A stretch of DNA of 32,376 bases, taken from NCBI GenBank assembly GCA_016926985.1, contig JAFGNO010000131.1:1-32376 (forward strand), read 5' to 3'. The position numbers and the translations under genes are program-made. Each line of letters starts with the position of its first letter. Within the stretch, counting starts at the first letter, position 1. The notes beneath the pieces are model-generated. The model made no database searches. It saw only the letters and a list, made by a program, of their open reading frames with translations, and was not told the DNA's origin. This document shows, one piece after another, positions 8,401 to 16,146 of the stretch. The stretch comes from Anaerolineae bacterium (GTDB lineage Bacteria; Chloroflexota; Anaerolineae; Aggregatilineales; UBA3940).

Positions 8401-9969
8401 TTTGCCAGTCAGCCCGACGCCGGCATCATCGGGGATGAAGGCAAGACCGGCCCGTTGCCCAACCGAAAAGATCACCGTGTCGCACTCAATCAGGTGGGCC
8501 GAGCCCGGAATTTTCTCAACGATCAGCCGACCCATCTCATCAAAGTGAAACGACTCAACCCGATCGCAGCAGACGCCGGACACATGCCCGGACGCATCAC
8601 CGACAATCTCTTCAAATGTACGTCCGGCGTGAATGACGACCCCTTCTTCCTCCGCCGCTAACACCTCCCAGTCATGCGCAGGCATTTCTTCGCGGCTCTC
8701 CAGGCAGGCCAGGTGAACCTCTCTGCCCAGCCGGATGGCAGAGCGCGCCACATCAATCGCCACGTTGCCTCCGCCCAGCACCAGCACGCGCCTGCCAAGC
8801 GGTGGGGCGTCGCCGCTGCCATTTTCATAGCGTCCCAGCCGCACATCACGCAGGAAATGGGTGTTGATCAGCACACCCTCGCGGTTGGCGCCGGGTATGG
8901 GTAGCCGGATGCCTTCATGAGCACCGACAGCAATCAAGACAGCATCAAATCCCTCATCGAACAGGTCGTCGAGGTTATTCACCTGCGCGTTGAGTTTCAA
9001 GGTTACGCCGAGATCAACAATATCCTGAATTTCACGCTCGATGATGTATGTGGGGAGCCGGTATTCCGGCACCCCCAGCCGCAGCATTCCCCCGGCAACC
9101 GGCATCGCCTCAAACACGGTGACCGGATACCCTTCCATTGCCAGGTCCTGGGCGGCGGTCAGTCCGCAGGGGCCCGCGCCGATGATCGCCACTTGTTTTT
9201 CATGGGCAACAGGGACAGGCTCTACAGGCTGCCGTTCTTCTGCGTAGACCTTATCGGTAACAAATCGCTTGAGAGCGCGAATATTCACCGGCTCATCCAC
9301 CAACCCACGGTTGCAGGCTGTTTCACAGCGATGGTTGCAAATACGCCCGCAGATACCGGGGAACGGGTTATCCATCTTGATGACGCGCATCGCGTCATGC
9401 CAGCGCCCTTCACGGATCAACGCAATATAGCCCTGGGCACGCTGTCCAGCTGGACAGGCATCACGGCATGGCGCTATGCCCCGTTTTTCAATGGCAAAGG
9501 CGTTGGGTACAGCCTGTGGATAGAGCTGGTAAACCGCTCGATGTTCGGACAGCCCCTCATTGAAATGATCGGTTATAATAACCGGGCAGACCTCAGCGCA
9601 GTCACCGCATCCAACACATTTTTCCACATCGATATAACGCGGCGCCTGGTGAATGCGAACCGCGAAATCGCCCGCCTCCCCGGAAATGTCCTGCACCTCA
9701 GCCTGGGTGATAATTTTAATATTGGGATGGTTGCCTGTTTCTACCAGCTTGGGAGATATGGTACACATCGCACAGTCATTGGTCGGGAACGTCTTGTCAA
9801 GCTGGGCCATTTTCCCGCCAATTGCCGGCTGCGCCTCGATCAGGTAGACCATAAAGCCCTGATCAGCCAGGTCCAGCGAAGCCTGCATGCCGGCAATGCC
9901 GCCACCGACAACCATGACTGCGCCGGTTGGTCTGAGCTCCTGCTGCCCGGTATTTTCGTTTCCCCTCAT
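5416..9969 (-). CDS. hdrA: giant HdrA-like protein: HdrA module with an NfnB/GltD-type NAD(P)H oxidoreductase insertion, then a second HdrA-like FAD module and C-terminal ferredoxin domain
   Basis: Three dinucleotide-binding motifs (VVGGGIAGMQA, IIGAGPCGLTA, VVGGGVAGMTA); GltD signature CRDACPAGQ...GICGRICNHRCETAC; HdrA motif TFPTNDCAMC; C-terminal CTGCLTCVRVCP and CQGCGTCASECP. The ORF is open to 10014 via TTG; ATG at 9969 has an SD-like AGGGGG. Confidence 0.9.
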   Translation of the reverse strand: MRGNENTGQQELRPTGAVMVVGGGIAGMQASLDLADQGFMVYLIEAQPAIGGKMAQLDKTFPTNDCAMCTISPKLVETGNHPNIKIITQAEVQDISGEAGDFAVRIHQAPRYIDVEKCVGCGDCAEVCPVIITDHFNEGLSEHRAVYQLYPQAVPNAFAIEKRGIAPCRDACPAGQRAQGYIALIREGRWHDAMRVIKMDNPFPGICGRICNHRCETACNRGLVDEPVNIRALKRFVTDKVYAEERQPVEPVPVAHEKQVAIIGAGPCGLTAAQDLAMEGYPVTVFEAMPVAGGMLRLGVPEYRLPTYIIEREIQDIVDLGVTLKLNAQVNNLDDLFDEGFDAVLIAVGAHEGIRLPIPGANREGVLINTHFLRDVRLGRYENGSGDAPPLGRRVLVLGGGNVAIDVARSAIRLGREVHLACLESREEMPAHDWEVLAAEEEGVVIHAGRTFEEIVGDASGHVSGVCCDRVESFHFDEMGRLIVEKIPGSAHLIECDTVIFSVGQRAGLAFIPDDAGVGLTGKRTIAVNPNTLAATREGVFAAGDSVSGTAFVIEAVDSGHTAARSIIRYLQGDHLEPPPKPELPVVKLTQQEIDERIARGEITPQRRVPLPELPVSKRIGNFAEVEGGYDDESAMAEAARCLACGVCSECMSCTFACGRDAINHDMAATEEMIQVGAVILAPGYQVYRAELSEEYGFGRYPNVITALQYERILSASGPTMGHIQRPSDGQKPQKIAFLQCVGSRDQSHDYCSAVCCMYATKEAIITKEHEPDLDIHVFMMDMRAFSKGYWGYFERARNRYGVQYTRCRISQLHEDPDTRNLLIHYVDDQGAPHDEQFDLVVLSVGMEISESVKALGHRLGIELDEYGFCHTTLFDPLETSRKGIYAVGPFREPKDISESVIEASGAAGAAAGLLSNSRFTLTKQTEYPEERDVSGEELRIGVFVCHCGSNIGGYLDVPEVAEYAATLPGVAHAESNLYTCSQDSIAHIAEEIRERGLNRVVVASCTPLTHEPLFRDCLRTASLNPYLFEMANIRNQCSWVHSHNWDKATAKSKDLVRMAVGRAAELLPQTPITVPVQQRALVVGGGVAGMTAALSLAEQGFPVNLIEKEEALGGNLRYTYTLPDGQDPAAFLRHLVDQVEENPAVTVHLNSQVVDASGFRGNFSTTIETNTGERTVLEHGATILAIGGIEYRGPEYGYGTNPRIVTQQQFEAVLHGGELPDSVVMIQCVGPAEQYCSRICCTVALKNAIALKQRKSDARVVIIYKDIRAYGFKERLYTQARELGVVFVRYDDDHPPDVQSDDGLVVSAWDSAFSQTVRLEPDLLVLSMPVVPRPESREIARLFKANLDNDGFFLEVHVKLRPIDFSTDGLFMAGMAHYPKLLDETIVQAQAAASQAAKVLVYETMTAGGSIAVVDETRCTGCLTCVRVCPFGVPRVKSSLVGTGNIMGAAYIEPAVCQGCGTCASECPAQAIQLRHYSDVQVIAKIDALFGKGRFMDRFDLIALCESDLADKREKL

Positions 9970-10049
9970 GAACCCCCTCACGGATGCTGCCCGATCAAAC
10001 AAAGCAGCGTTCAACCAATGCGTGCCCTCGAAAAGCTCCCTCCTGAGGC

Positions 10050-10568
10050 TTATTCTGTGGCATGCGGCCTGCGCCCACGCCAGCCAACCTCCTCATCCGG
10101 CCCCTCAATTCGCCCGGTATCTGGTACGCCAACATCTGATTTCTGGGGTTTGATGGGGTTAGGGCCAAGTTTTCGGATACGCTCAGTCATCTCATGTGCT
10201 GCCATCGCAAAGGAATGGCCCTGGCTGCCTGACATGAAGAACATCTCAAGCCTGTCACCCCCAATGCCAATCTCGTCAAGAATCGCCTTTGCGCGATTCA
10301 GGCGAGCCAGCCCCCGTTCATTTCCCCTGACATGATGGCAGTTGCCAATCGGGCAGGCAACAACGTAAACGCCGTCAGCGCCCTGTTCAAACGCTTCAAG
10401 CAAATAGCGGACATCCGTTTTACCGGTGCAGGGCATCCGGATGAATTTGATATTTGCGGGGTATTGAATCTGCTGGATTCCGGCTGTATCTGCAGCCATG
10501 TATCCACAATAAATACAGTAAAACGCGGTAATTTCTGGCTCGAAATTGCTGGATTGCTGGGAGTTCAT
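10050..10568 (-). CDS. mvhD: MvhD-like [2Fe-2S] protein, Cys version
   Basis: ITAFYCIYCGYMAADTAG, MPCTGKTDVRYLLEAFEQGADGV, CPIGNCHH, LGPNPIKP; paralog of the 4958..5419 product. Confidence 0.88.
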   Translation of the reverse strand: MNSQQSSNFEPEITAFYCIYCGYMAADTAGIQQIQYPANIKFIRMPCTGKTDVRYLLEAFEQGADGVYVVACPIGNCHHVRGNERGLARLNRAKAILDEIGIGGDRLEMFFMSGSQGHSFAMAAHEMTERIRKLGPNPIKPQKSDVGVPDTGRIEGPDEEVGWRGRRPHATE

Positions 10569-13500
10569 TTAGCCACCTCAGCGCTGATATGGGTCTGCCA
10601 GCTTCCTAACCCACCAATGGAATGAAGCATCATCTGTTCGTCAGTGTAATGCACCAACTGGATTGCATTGGCCGGACATTCGCCAGCGCAGGTCCCACAG
10701 CCCTGGCACTGCGCAGTGTCAATATACGCCGGGCTGCCCAATCCCCCCACCCCAGTCATGTCATCGCGTGGGACAATCTGCGGGATGGCAAACGGGCAGG
10801 TCCGGGTGCAGGTCAGACACCCGACACATTTCTCCGGATCCACAACCGCGACAATGCCTCCCAGATGCAGCGCCTGCTGGGACAGCAAAGGTAAAGCCCT
10901 TGCGGCAGCAGCCAGCGCATGACTGATGCTCTCCTCAATAAACTTTGGATAATGCGCCATACCAGCAAGGAATATACCCTCGCGCATGAAGTCCATGGGA
11001 CGCAGCTTCATCTGGGCTTCTGTGAAAAACCCCTCAGTAGACAGCGGAACCCTCAGTATCTCAGCCAACGCATTGGCCCCTTTGGCGGGCCCAATTGCCA
11101 TACTGATCGGGACCAGATCAGCAGGCAGGTCCAGCCAGCGTTTAATCGTCATATCATAGACGCGGACATGCAGACGGTTGCCATGCCTCACCAGCAAGGG
11201 CGGTTGGCTGTCCTCATAGCGAACAAACAACACACCTAGCTTCCGTGCAGCTTCGTAAAACTCCTCCCGGAACCCATAGGTTACGATATTTTTATAAACT
11301 ATTGTGAGTTGACAATCCGGGTTGAATAATTTGAGGCGAATGGCGTTTTTCATCGTATTGGTACAACAAACCCGCGAACAATATTCCGGGCTGCCGGGAG
11401 GACGAACACACTGTATCATGACAACTTCGCGCAAGGAAGCAATCTGGCCCGGTTCGTGGATAATCATCTCCTCAAGACGCTGCTGTGTGATCACTTCGGG
11501 ATAGACCTCAGCGTTGGTGAGCCACGGATGTTCCTGCGTTTCCCTGCCCCCTGTTGCCACAATCGTCACACCATGCTCGATCTCGGTGTTCGTAAATGAA
11601 CCATCCAGATGACGAGTGTGCAGAACCGCCTGGAAAAATCCCACATGGCCCCGGTGATCGATCACCTCAGTCCGGGTATGGGCCACGATCCGCTGGTGGG
11701 ATCGAACCCGGTTGACCAGGTCCCTCAGCAGACGCTGCGGCTGGTAGCCCTCTGCCACATAATACAGGTTCAAAAGGTTGCCGCCGAGCATATCCTCTCG
11801 CTCGACCAGGTGGACATCGCACCCACTGTCAGCAATGGCCAGCGCCGCCGACATCCCTGATACTCCCCCCCCAATAACCAGAGCCGTTGGGTGACAACTA
11901 TGCATATCTTTGTGAACCGGTTGCGCCAGCACAACACGTCCGGTAGCTGTACGCATGAGTTCAATTGCCTTCTGTGTCACTCTGCCCGGTTGCGCCCTAT
12001 GCACATTGGCACACTGCTCACGAATGTTAACCAGTTCGATAAGGTAGGGATTCAGCCCGACTTCCCGTATGGTGCGCTGGAATAATGGATCATGCGTCCG
12101 GTTGCTGCATGCTCCAATCACCACGCGGTTCAAGTTATACTCGTTGATTTTTTGTTTGATATGATCTGTCCCCGCCATAAAACAGGCATAGTCAATCACT
12201 TCTGATACGACTACATTCGGCCAGTGCGCAGCCTGCCTGAGCACCTCAGGGAGGTCGATTACCTCACTGATCACCTCACCGCATGAACAGGCAAAAATCC
12301 CCACTCTCGGAGACTGGGCGGTAATATCCCTCTCCGGTGGCAGCGTTTCATTGGCAAGGAAGGGCCATTCCCGTGTGAACTGGAAAGTGTTCAACCGGTC
12401 ATTGAGCAGCCGCATGACTTCTGCGGCTGCGCCGCTGGCATCGATGATCGTTTCAGAAATCTCCTTGGGAGAAGAAAAGGCGCCGCAGACAAAAACCCCT
12501 GGACGCGAGGTTTGCAAGGGCGTGAACTTATCTGTCTGGCAAAAGCCATACTCATTCAACTCGATATCCAGCATCTCAGCCAGTTCCCCGGCCGAGTCGG
12601 GTGGTTGAAGCCCGGTTGCCAGCACAACCATCTCATATCGTTCGTGAATTAGTTCACCCCGCTCATTGGCATACTGAAGAATCAAATCACCCGTAAGTGG
12701 ATCCTCCTGAACAGCCGATACCCTGCACCGGACATAGTTGATATGGTGGGTTTCTCGGGCCTGCTCAAAATACTTGCTGTATTCCTTGTTAAACGCGCGT
12801 TCATCCATAATGAAGACGGTACAGACAGCATCTTCACCCATCCGCTGTTTGGCCAGAATAGCCTCTTTGGTGGCGTACATACAGCAGATGGATGAACAGT
12901 ATTTATTTTCCCTGTCCCTGGAGCCAATACATTGCAGCCAGGCAATTGACCGGGGTTTCCGTTGGTCAGATAGACGACTTATCACGCCTTCGGTCGGGCC
13001 GGACCGGCTGGCAAGTCGCTCATAGGTCATGGCATGCAAGACATTTCGGAAACGTCCATAGCCCAGTTCATCCAGGCTGGAGGGGTCATAAGTCTGAAAG
13101 CCCAGCGCCAGGATAATGGCGCCCACATTGATGCCGATCAGTCTTGGTTGTTCGCTCAGGTTGATGGCCCCTGTCGGGCAGATTTCCTGACATTTGCCAC
13201 AGTCGTCACAATAATCACCTTTATCAATCGCATACGAATCCGGTGCAGCTCGCCCGGCTAATTTGAAGGCTGCCTTTCGTGTCGCCAGGTTATCCTGGTA
13301 GGAATCGGGGAGTTCAACCGGGCAGACACGAGCACAGTCTCCACAGTTGGTGCATAACTCAGGGTCGACATAGCGAGGATTCTGGCGCACTGAAACGCTG
13401 AAGTCCCCTGCCTGTCCTTCCACACCAACTATCCGTGAGTTGGTCAATATCTCGATATTGGGATGTCGGTTGTGATCGATATATGCCGGAGACAAAGAGG

Positions 13501-13738
13501 GGCGGGTGCATCCAAACCCATGATCTGCAGTTCCACGACAAAGCACACAGTCATGCTGGGGAAACATATATCCCAGTTGAGCCACCCGCCCACCCAGACA
13601 GGGCGTTTGTTCAACAAGATATACCTGCAATCCGGCATCGGCCAGGTCAAGAGCGGCTCGCATACCGCCGATGCCACCACCGACAACAAGTGCTGCTGCT
13701 GGCTGCCCTTTTGCAGTGCGGGAGCGAAGTGGTTCCAT
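10565..13738 (-). CDS. HdrA-like protein with two FAD modules and ferredoxin domains
   Basis: VVGGGIGGMRAALDLADAG, VIGGGVSGMSAALAIADSG, several CxxCxxCxxxCP motifs. ATG at 13738 with upstream GAGGA chosen over TTG at 13771. Confidence 0.88.
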   Translation of the reverse strand: MEPLRSRTAKGQPAAALVVGGGIGGMRAALDLADAGLQVYLVEQTPCLGGRVAQLGYMFPQHDCVLCRGTADHGFGCTRPSLSPAYIDHNRHPNIEILTNSRIVGVEGQAGDFSVSVRQNPRYVDPELCTNCGDCARVCPVELPDSYQDNLATRKAAFKLAGRAAPDSYAIDKGDYCDDCGKCQEICPTGAINLSEQPRLIGINVGAIILALGFQTYDPSSLDELGYGRFRNVLHAMTYERLASRSGPTEGVISRLSDQRKPRSIAWLQCIGSRDRENKYCSSICCMYATKEAILAKQRMGEDAVCTVFIMDERAFNKEYSKYFEQARETHHINYVRCRVSAVQEDPLTGDLILQYANERGELIHERYEMVVLATGLQPPDSAGELAEMLDIELNEYGFCQTDKFTPLQTSRPGVFVCGAFSSPKEISETIIDASGAAAEVMRLLNDRLNTFQFTREWPFLANETLPPERDITAQSPRVGIFACSCGEVISEVIDLPEVLRQAAHWPNVVVSEVIDYACFMAGTDHIKQKINEYNLNRVVIGACSNRTHDPLFQRTIREVGLNPYLIELVNIREQCANVHRAQPGRVTQKAIELMRTATGRVVLAQPVHKDMHSCHPTALVIGGGVSGMSAALAIADSGCDVHLVEREDMLGGNLLNLYYVAEGYQPQRLLRDLVNRVRSHQRIVAHTRTEVIDHRGHVGFFQAVLHTRHLDGSFTNTEIEHGVTIVATGGRETQEHPWLTNAEVYPEVITQQRLEEMIIHEPGQIASLREVVMIQCVRPPGSPEYCSRVCCTNTMKNAIRLKLFNPDCQLTIVYKNIVTYGFREEFYEAARKLGVLFVRYEDSQPPLLVRHGNRLHVRVYDMTIKRWLDLPADLVPISMAIGPAKGANALAEILRVPLSTEGFFTEAQMKLRPMDFMREGIFLAGMAHYPKFIEESISHALAAAARALPLLSQQALHLGGIVAVVDPEKCVGCLTCTRTCPFAIPQIVPRDDMTGVGGLGSPAYIDTAQCQGCGTCAGECPANAIQLVHYTDEQMMLHSIGGLGSWQTHISAEVAK

Positions 13739-13907
13739 AGAGCATTCCTCGACGTTGAAAACCACGTACAACTAACGGAAATACACCATTAACAAATGGA
13801 CGTGTGAATAGGACTATGAAGTCTGAGTGGTAGGCGGGAGAAGGTGAACGTGGAGTAGTTAGCGTGATTGTGTGTGAGAGTTCTGTTTTATGCAGCTATT
13901 TAAATGC

Positions 13908-13937
13908 ATTATACGAGATGGGCTTATTCACAGTCAA
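13908..13937 (-). promoter_or_regulatory. sigma70/sigmaA-type promoter for the Hdr/MvhD/MetVF operon
   Basis: Minus strand TTGACT (13937..13932), 18-bp spacer, TATAAT (13913..13908). Confidence 0.7.
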
Positions 13938-13940
13938 TTA

Positions 13941-13958
13941 TTGTGATAATTTGCACAA
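13941..13958. promoter_or_regulatory. Rex-like operator
   Basis: TTGTGATAATTTGCACAA matches the TTGTG-N8-CACAA core of the Rex consensus; 3 bp upstream of the -35 hexamer. Confidence 0.55.
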
Positions 13959-14046
13959 AACCTGGTGCGAAGATTCAGCATCAGCCTGTATGTCGCAGGG
14001 GTCTCACATCAGCAATCCCCGCCTAGCAAAGGACCCGCACTGTTGC

Positions 14047-14085
14047 AAAAGGCTGTGCGGAAGCGGAGATGCTTTCCACACAGCC
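14047..14085 (-). terminator. intrinsic terminator after the cytochrome/FeS/NrfD module
   Basis: Minus strand GGCTGTG-T-GGAA...TTCC-G-CACAGCC then TTTTGC. Confidence 0.65.
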
Positions 14086-14115
14086 AATATCGTGTAAACG
14101 AAGTTTCTGACCCTG

Positions 14116-15357
14116 TTAGTGCTCCGCTGGTACACTGTCAGCCGCAGGATAGATAGGCAGATAGCGCACTCCCAGTGTCAGGCCCAGCAACGCATAAGCA
14201 ATGATTCCCAGAAACGCGCCAATTTCAATCAGCGTAGGCGTATAGGACAATCGGGGGAAAAGAAAGGCCGTTCCAGGAGACCAATCGAGCGGCACAACCA
14301 GGCCGGAGATAGTTGTATTCCAGCGGAGCATAACAACGCCAACAATGGTCAAGGCAGCGGCCAGCATAAGCATCCAATCATTCTCACGCAGACGTCGCCA
14401 CATATAAATGATAGCAGGCAGAATTCCCCCGATCAGAACCTCAACCCACCAGAAAGTCGCCCCATAGGGAGATGTCTGGTATAGAAGCTCCAGGCCCGCC
14501 TCGGTAGCAGGAAGACTGCTGTAGTAGTTAGTGGCTGCCCAGTTCCACACCTTTAAATAGAGATAAAAGAGCAAGGCTGCGCCAGCAATCAGCGCCAGAT
14601 CGCGTAAAACGCCCGGCTTAACCACATATTTTCCCCGCAAGAGGCTGACAACCAGGGTAACCAGCAAGGTCGCCGACAGGCCGCCAGCCACAGCCGACAG
14701 GATAAATTGGACCGGCAGCGAGGGGTTATACCAGAGCGGTCGGGCAGCAATAATACCATACGTTGCACCAAGAGAAGATTGGTGCAGGAGTGATAGGACA
14801 AGACCAATCAGCGCAAATATCGGCGTGAAGCGATGAAGCTGGTGGGCCGCTTTCGGTGCAGCCGCCCAGCGCGCCTTGACAACGTCGCTCTCCAAAACAA
14901 CAACCGCGATCTCAAGCGCCAGCACTGTGAAGTAAAACACCACGCACATCGTGATTTCCCACAACACCGAGTGGACATTCCAGTAAACCAGTGGATGCCA
15001 GAACCGATCCGGGCGGCCAATGTCCAGGGCAAGGGCCAGCATCGCAGAGGAGTATCCCAGAAACCCACCAAGCACAGCGATCCGGGCAACCCCCTCAAAC
15101 CGCTTGATGTTCAGCAGGTAAACAACCGCCGATAGAACAAACGCGCCTGCTCCCAGACTGATTGCTGAGAGGTCCAGGGCAATCCACAATCCCCACGGTA
15201 TCTGGTGTGACAGCCCGGTAACACCCAACCCTTTAGCAAATACCACCACTCCACACACAACGCCAATCACCAGCAGAATCCCCAGGAGGCCAATCCAAAT
15301 TTTCAGGCCCAGAGGCATGTCAAGCCATGGTAGCTTTTTCATAACGGCGCCTGTCAT
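14116..15357 (-). CDS. NrfD/PsrC-like polytopic membrane subunit
   Basis: 413 aa, many TM helices, follows a periplasmic FeS subunit gene with ATGA overlap; NrfD-like organisation. Confidence 0.85.
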   Translation of the reverse strand: MTGAVMKKLPWLDMPLGLKIWIGLLGILLVIGVVCGVVVFAKGLGVTGLSHQIPWGLWIALDLSAISLGAGAFVLSAVVYLLNIKRFEGVARIAVLGGFLGYSSAMLALALDIGRPDRFWHPLVYWNVHSVLWEITMCVVFYFTVLALEIAVVVLESDVVKARWAAAPKAAHQLHRFTPIFALIGLVLSLLHQSSLGATYGIIAARPLWYNPSLPVQFILSAVAGGLSATLLVTLVVSLLRGKYVVKPGVLRDLALIAGAALLFYLYLKVWNWAATNYYSSLPATEAGLELLYQTSPYGATFWWVEVLIGGILPAIIYMWRRLRENDWMLMLAAALTIVGVVMLRWNTTISGLVVPLDWSPGTAFLFPRLSYTPTLIEIGAFLGIIAYALLGLTLGVRYLPIYPAADSVPAEH

Positions 15358-16145
15358 GAGATCACCATCCCTTCAGCCGGGATATAGTAGACGTTAGGCT
15401 CCGTGCCCAGGTCTTCTTTCAGCTTAAAAGTAGGCGTACTGGCAATGAGTTTCGCCACTTCTGATTCCGGGTCATTCAGATCGCCAAACAGCCGGGCCTG
15501 AACCGGGCAGATATTGACACAGGCAGGTGTTGCAGAACGATCAACACCGGGCATCAATCCCTGTTCCAACCCGCGATCGATCCGGTGCACACAGAAAGTA
15601 CACTTTTCAACCACCCCACGCGGGCGGCGCTCGATTTCAGCAACGCCATATTCTGGCTGATAGGGATTTACATCGCTCCGGGGGGAGTAGTTGAAACGCC
15701 GCGCATCATAAGGGCAGGCCACCATGCAATACCGGCAGCCAATACAGCGGTCATAATCCATCACCACCACGCCATCCCCTCGCTGATAGGTGGCATGCAC
15801 CGGGCATACGTCAGCGCATGGCGGGTCCTGGCAGTGCAGGCAGGGACGAGTCATGTGGAAAATCTGACCCGTGACCGTCCGGTCCGGCGTGTAGACATTC
15901 CACAGCATATCTTCAGCAGTATCGTTTACTGCCCGGCATGCATAAACACAATACTGGCATCCAATACACTTACTCAGGTCGATCACCATCACCCAGCGGT
16001 GATTTCCTTCTGCCGTTTCTTCAGCATTGACCCGGTGAGCAATCCCCGGTGAGGCCAGCGCCGCGGCAACTGCTGTGGAGAAACCAGCAATGCCAAGCGC
16101 TTCCAGGAACTTCCGCCTGCTAACAGGCTTTACGTTTTCTGTCAT
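15354..16145 (-). CDS. Tat-exported 4Fe-4S ferredoxin-type subunit (NrfC/TtrB/PsrB-like)
   Basis: SRRKFLEALGIAGFSTAVAAALASPG twin-Arg signal; CIGCQYCVYAC, CLHCQDPPCADVCP, CIGCRYCMVACPYDAR, CTFC...CVNICP. Start set at MTENVKP. Confidence 0.88.
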   Translation of the reverse strand: MTENVKPVSRRKFLEALGIAGFSTAVAAALASPGIAHRVNAEETAEGNHRWVMVIDLSKCIGCQYCVYACRAVNDTAEDMLWNVYTPDRTVTGQIFHMTRPCLHCQDPPCADVCPVHATYQRGDGVVVMDYDRCIGCRYCMVACPYDARRFNYSPRSDVNPYQPEYGVAEIERRPRGVVEKCTFCVHRIDRGLEQGLMPGVDRSATPACVNICPVQARLFGDLNDPESEVAKLIASTPTFKLKEDLGTEPNVYYIPAEGMVIS

Positions 16146-16146
16146 G

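Noticed and set aside
6085-8661. Several plus-strand ORFs (6085..6813, 7357..7821, 7843..8661)
   Set aside because: Antisense to the same giant HdrA; low-complexity shadow translations.
8917-10335. 472-aa plus-strand ORF antisense to hdrA
   Set aside because: Shadow ORF of a high-GC coding region; no recognisable domains, while the minus strand encodes unmistakable HdrA/GltD.
13929-13946. CRP/FNR-type site TCACA-N9-TGTGA
   Set aside because: Half-sites are in the opposite orientation to the CRP consensus; the Rex-like reading fits better.
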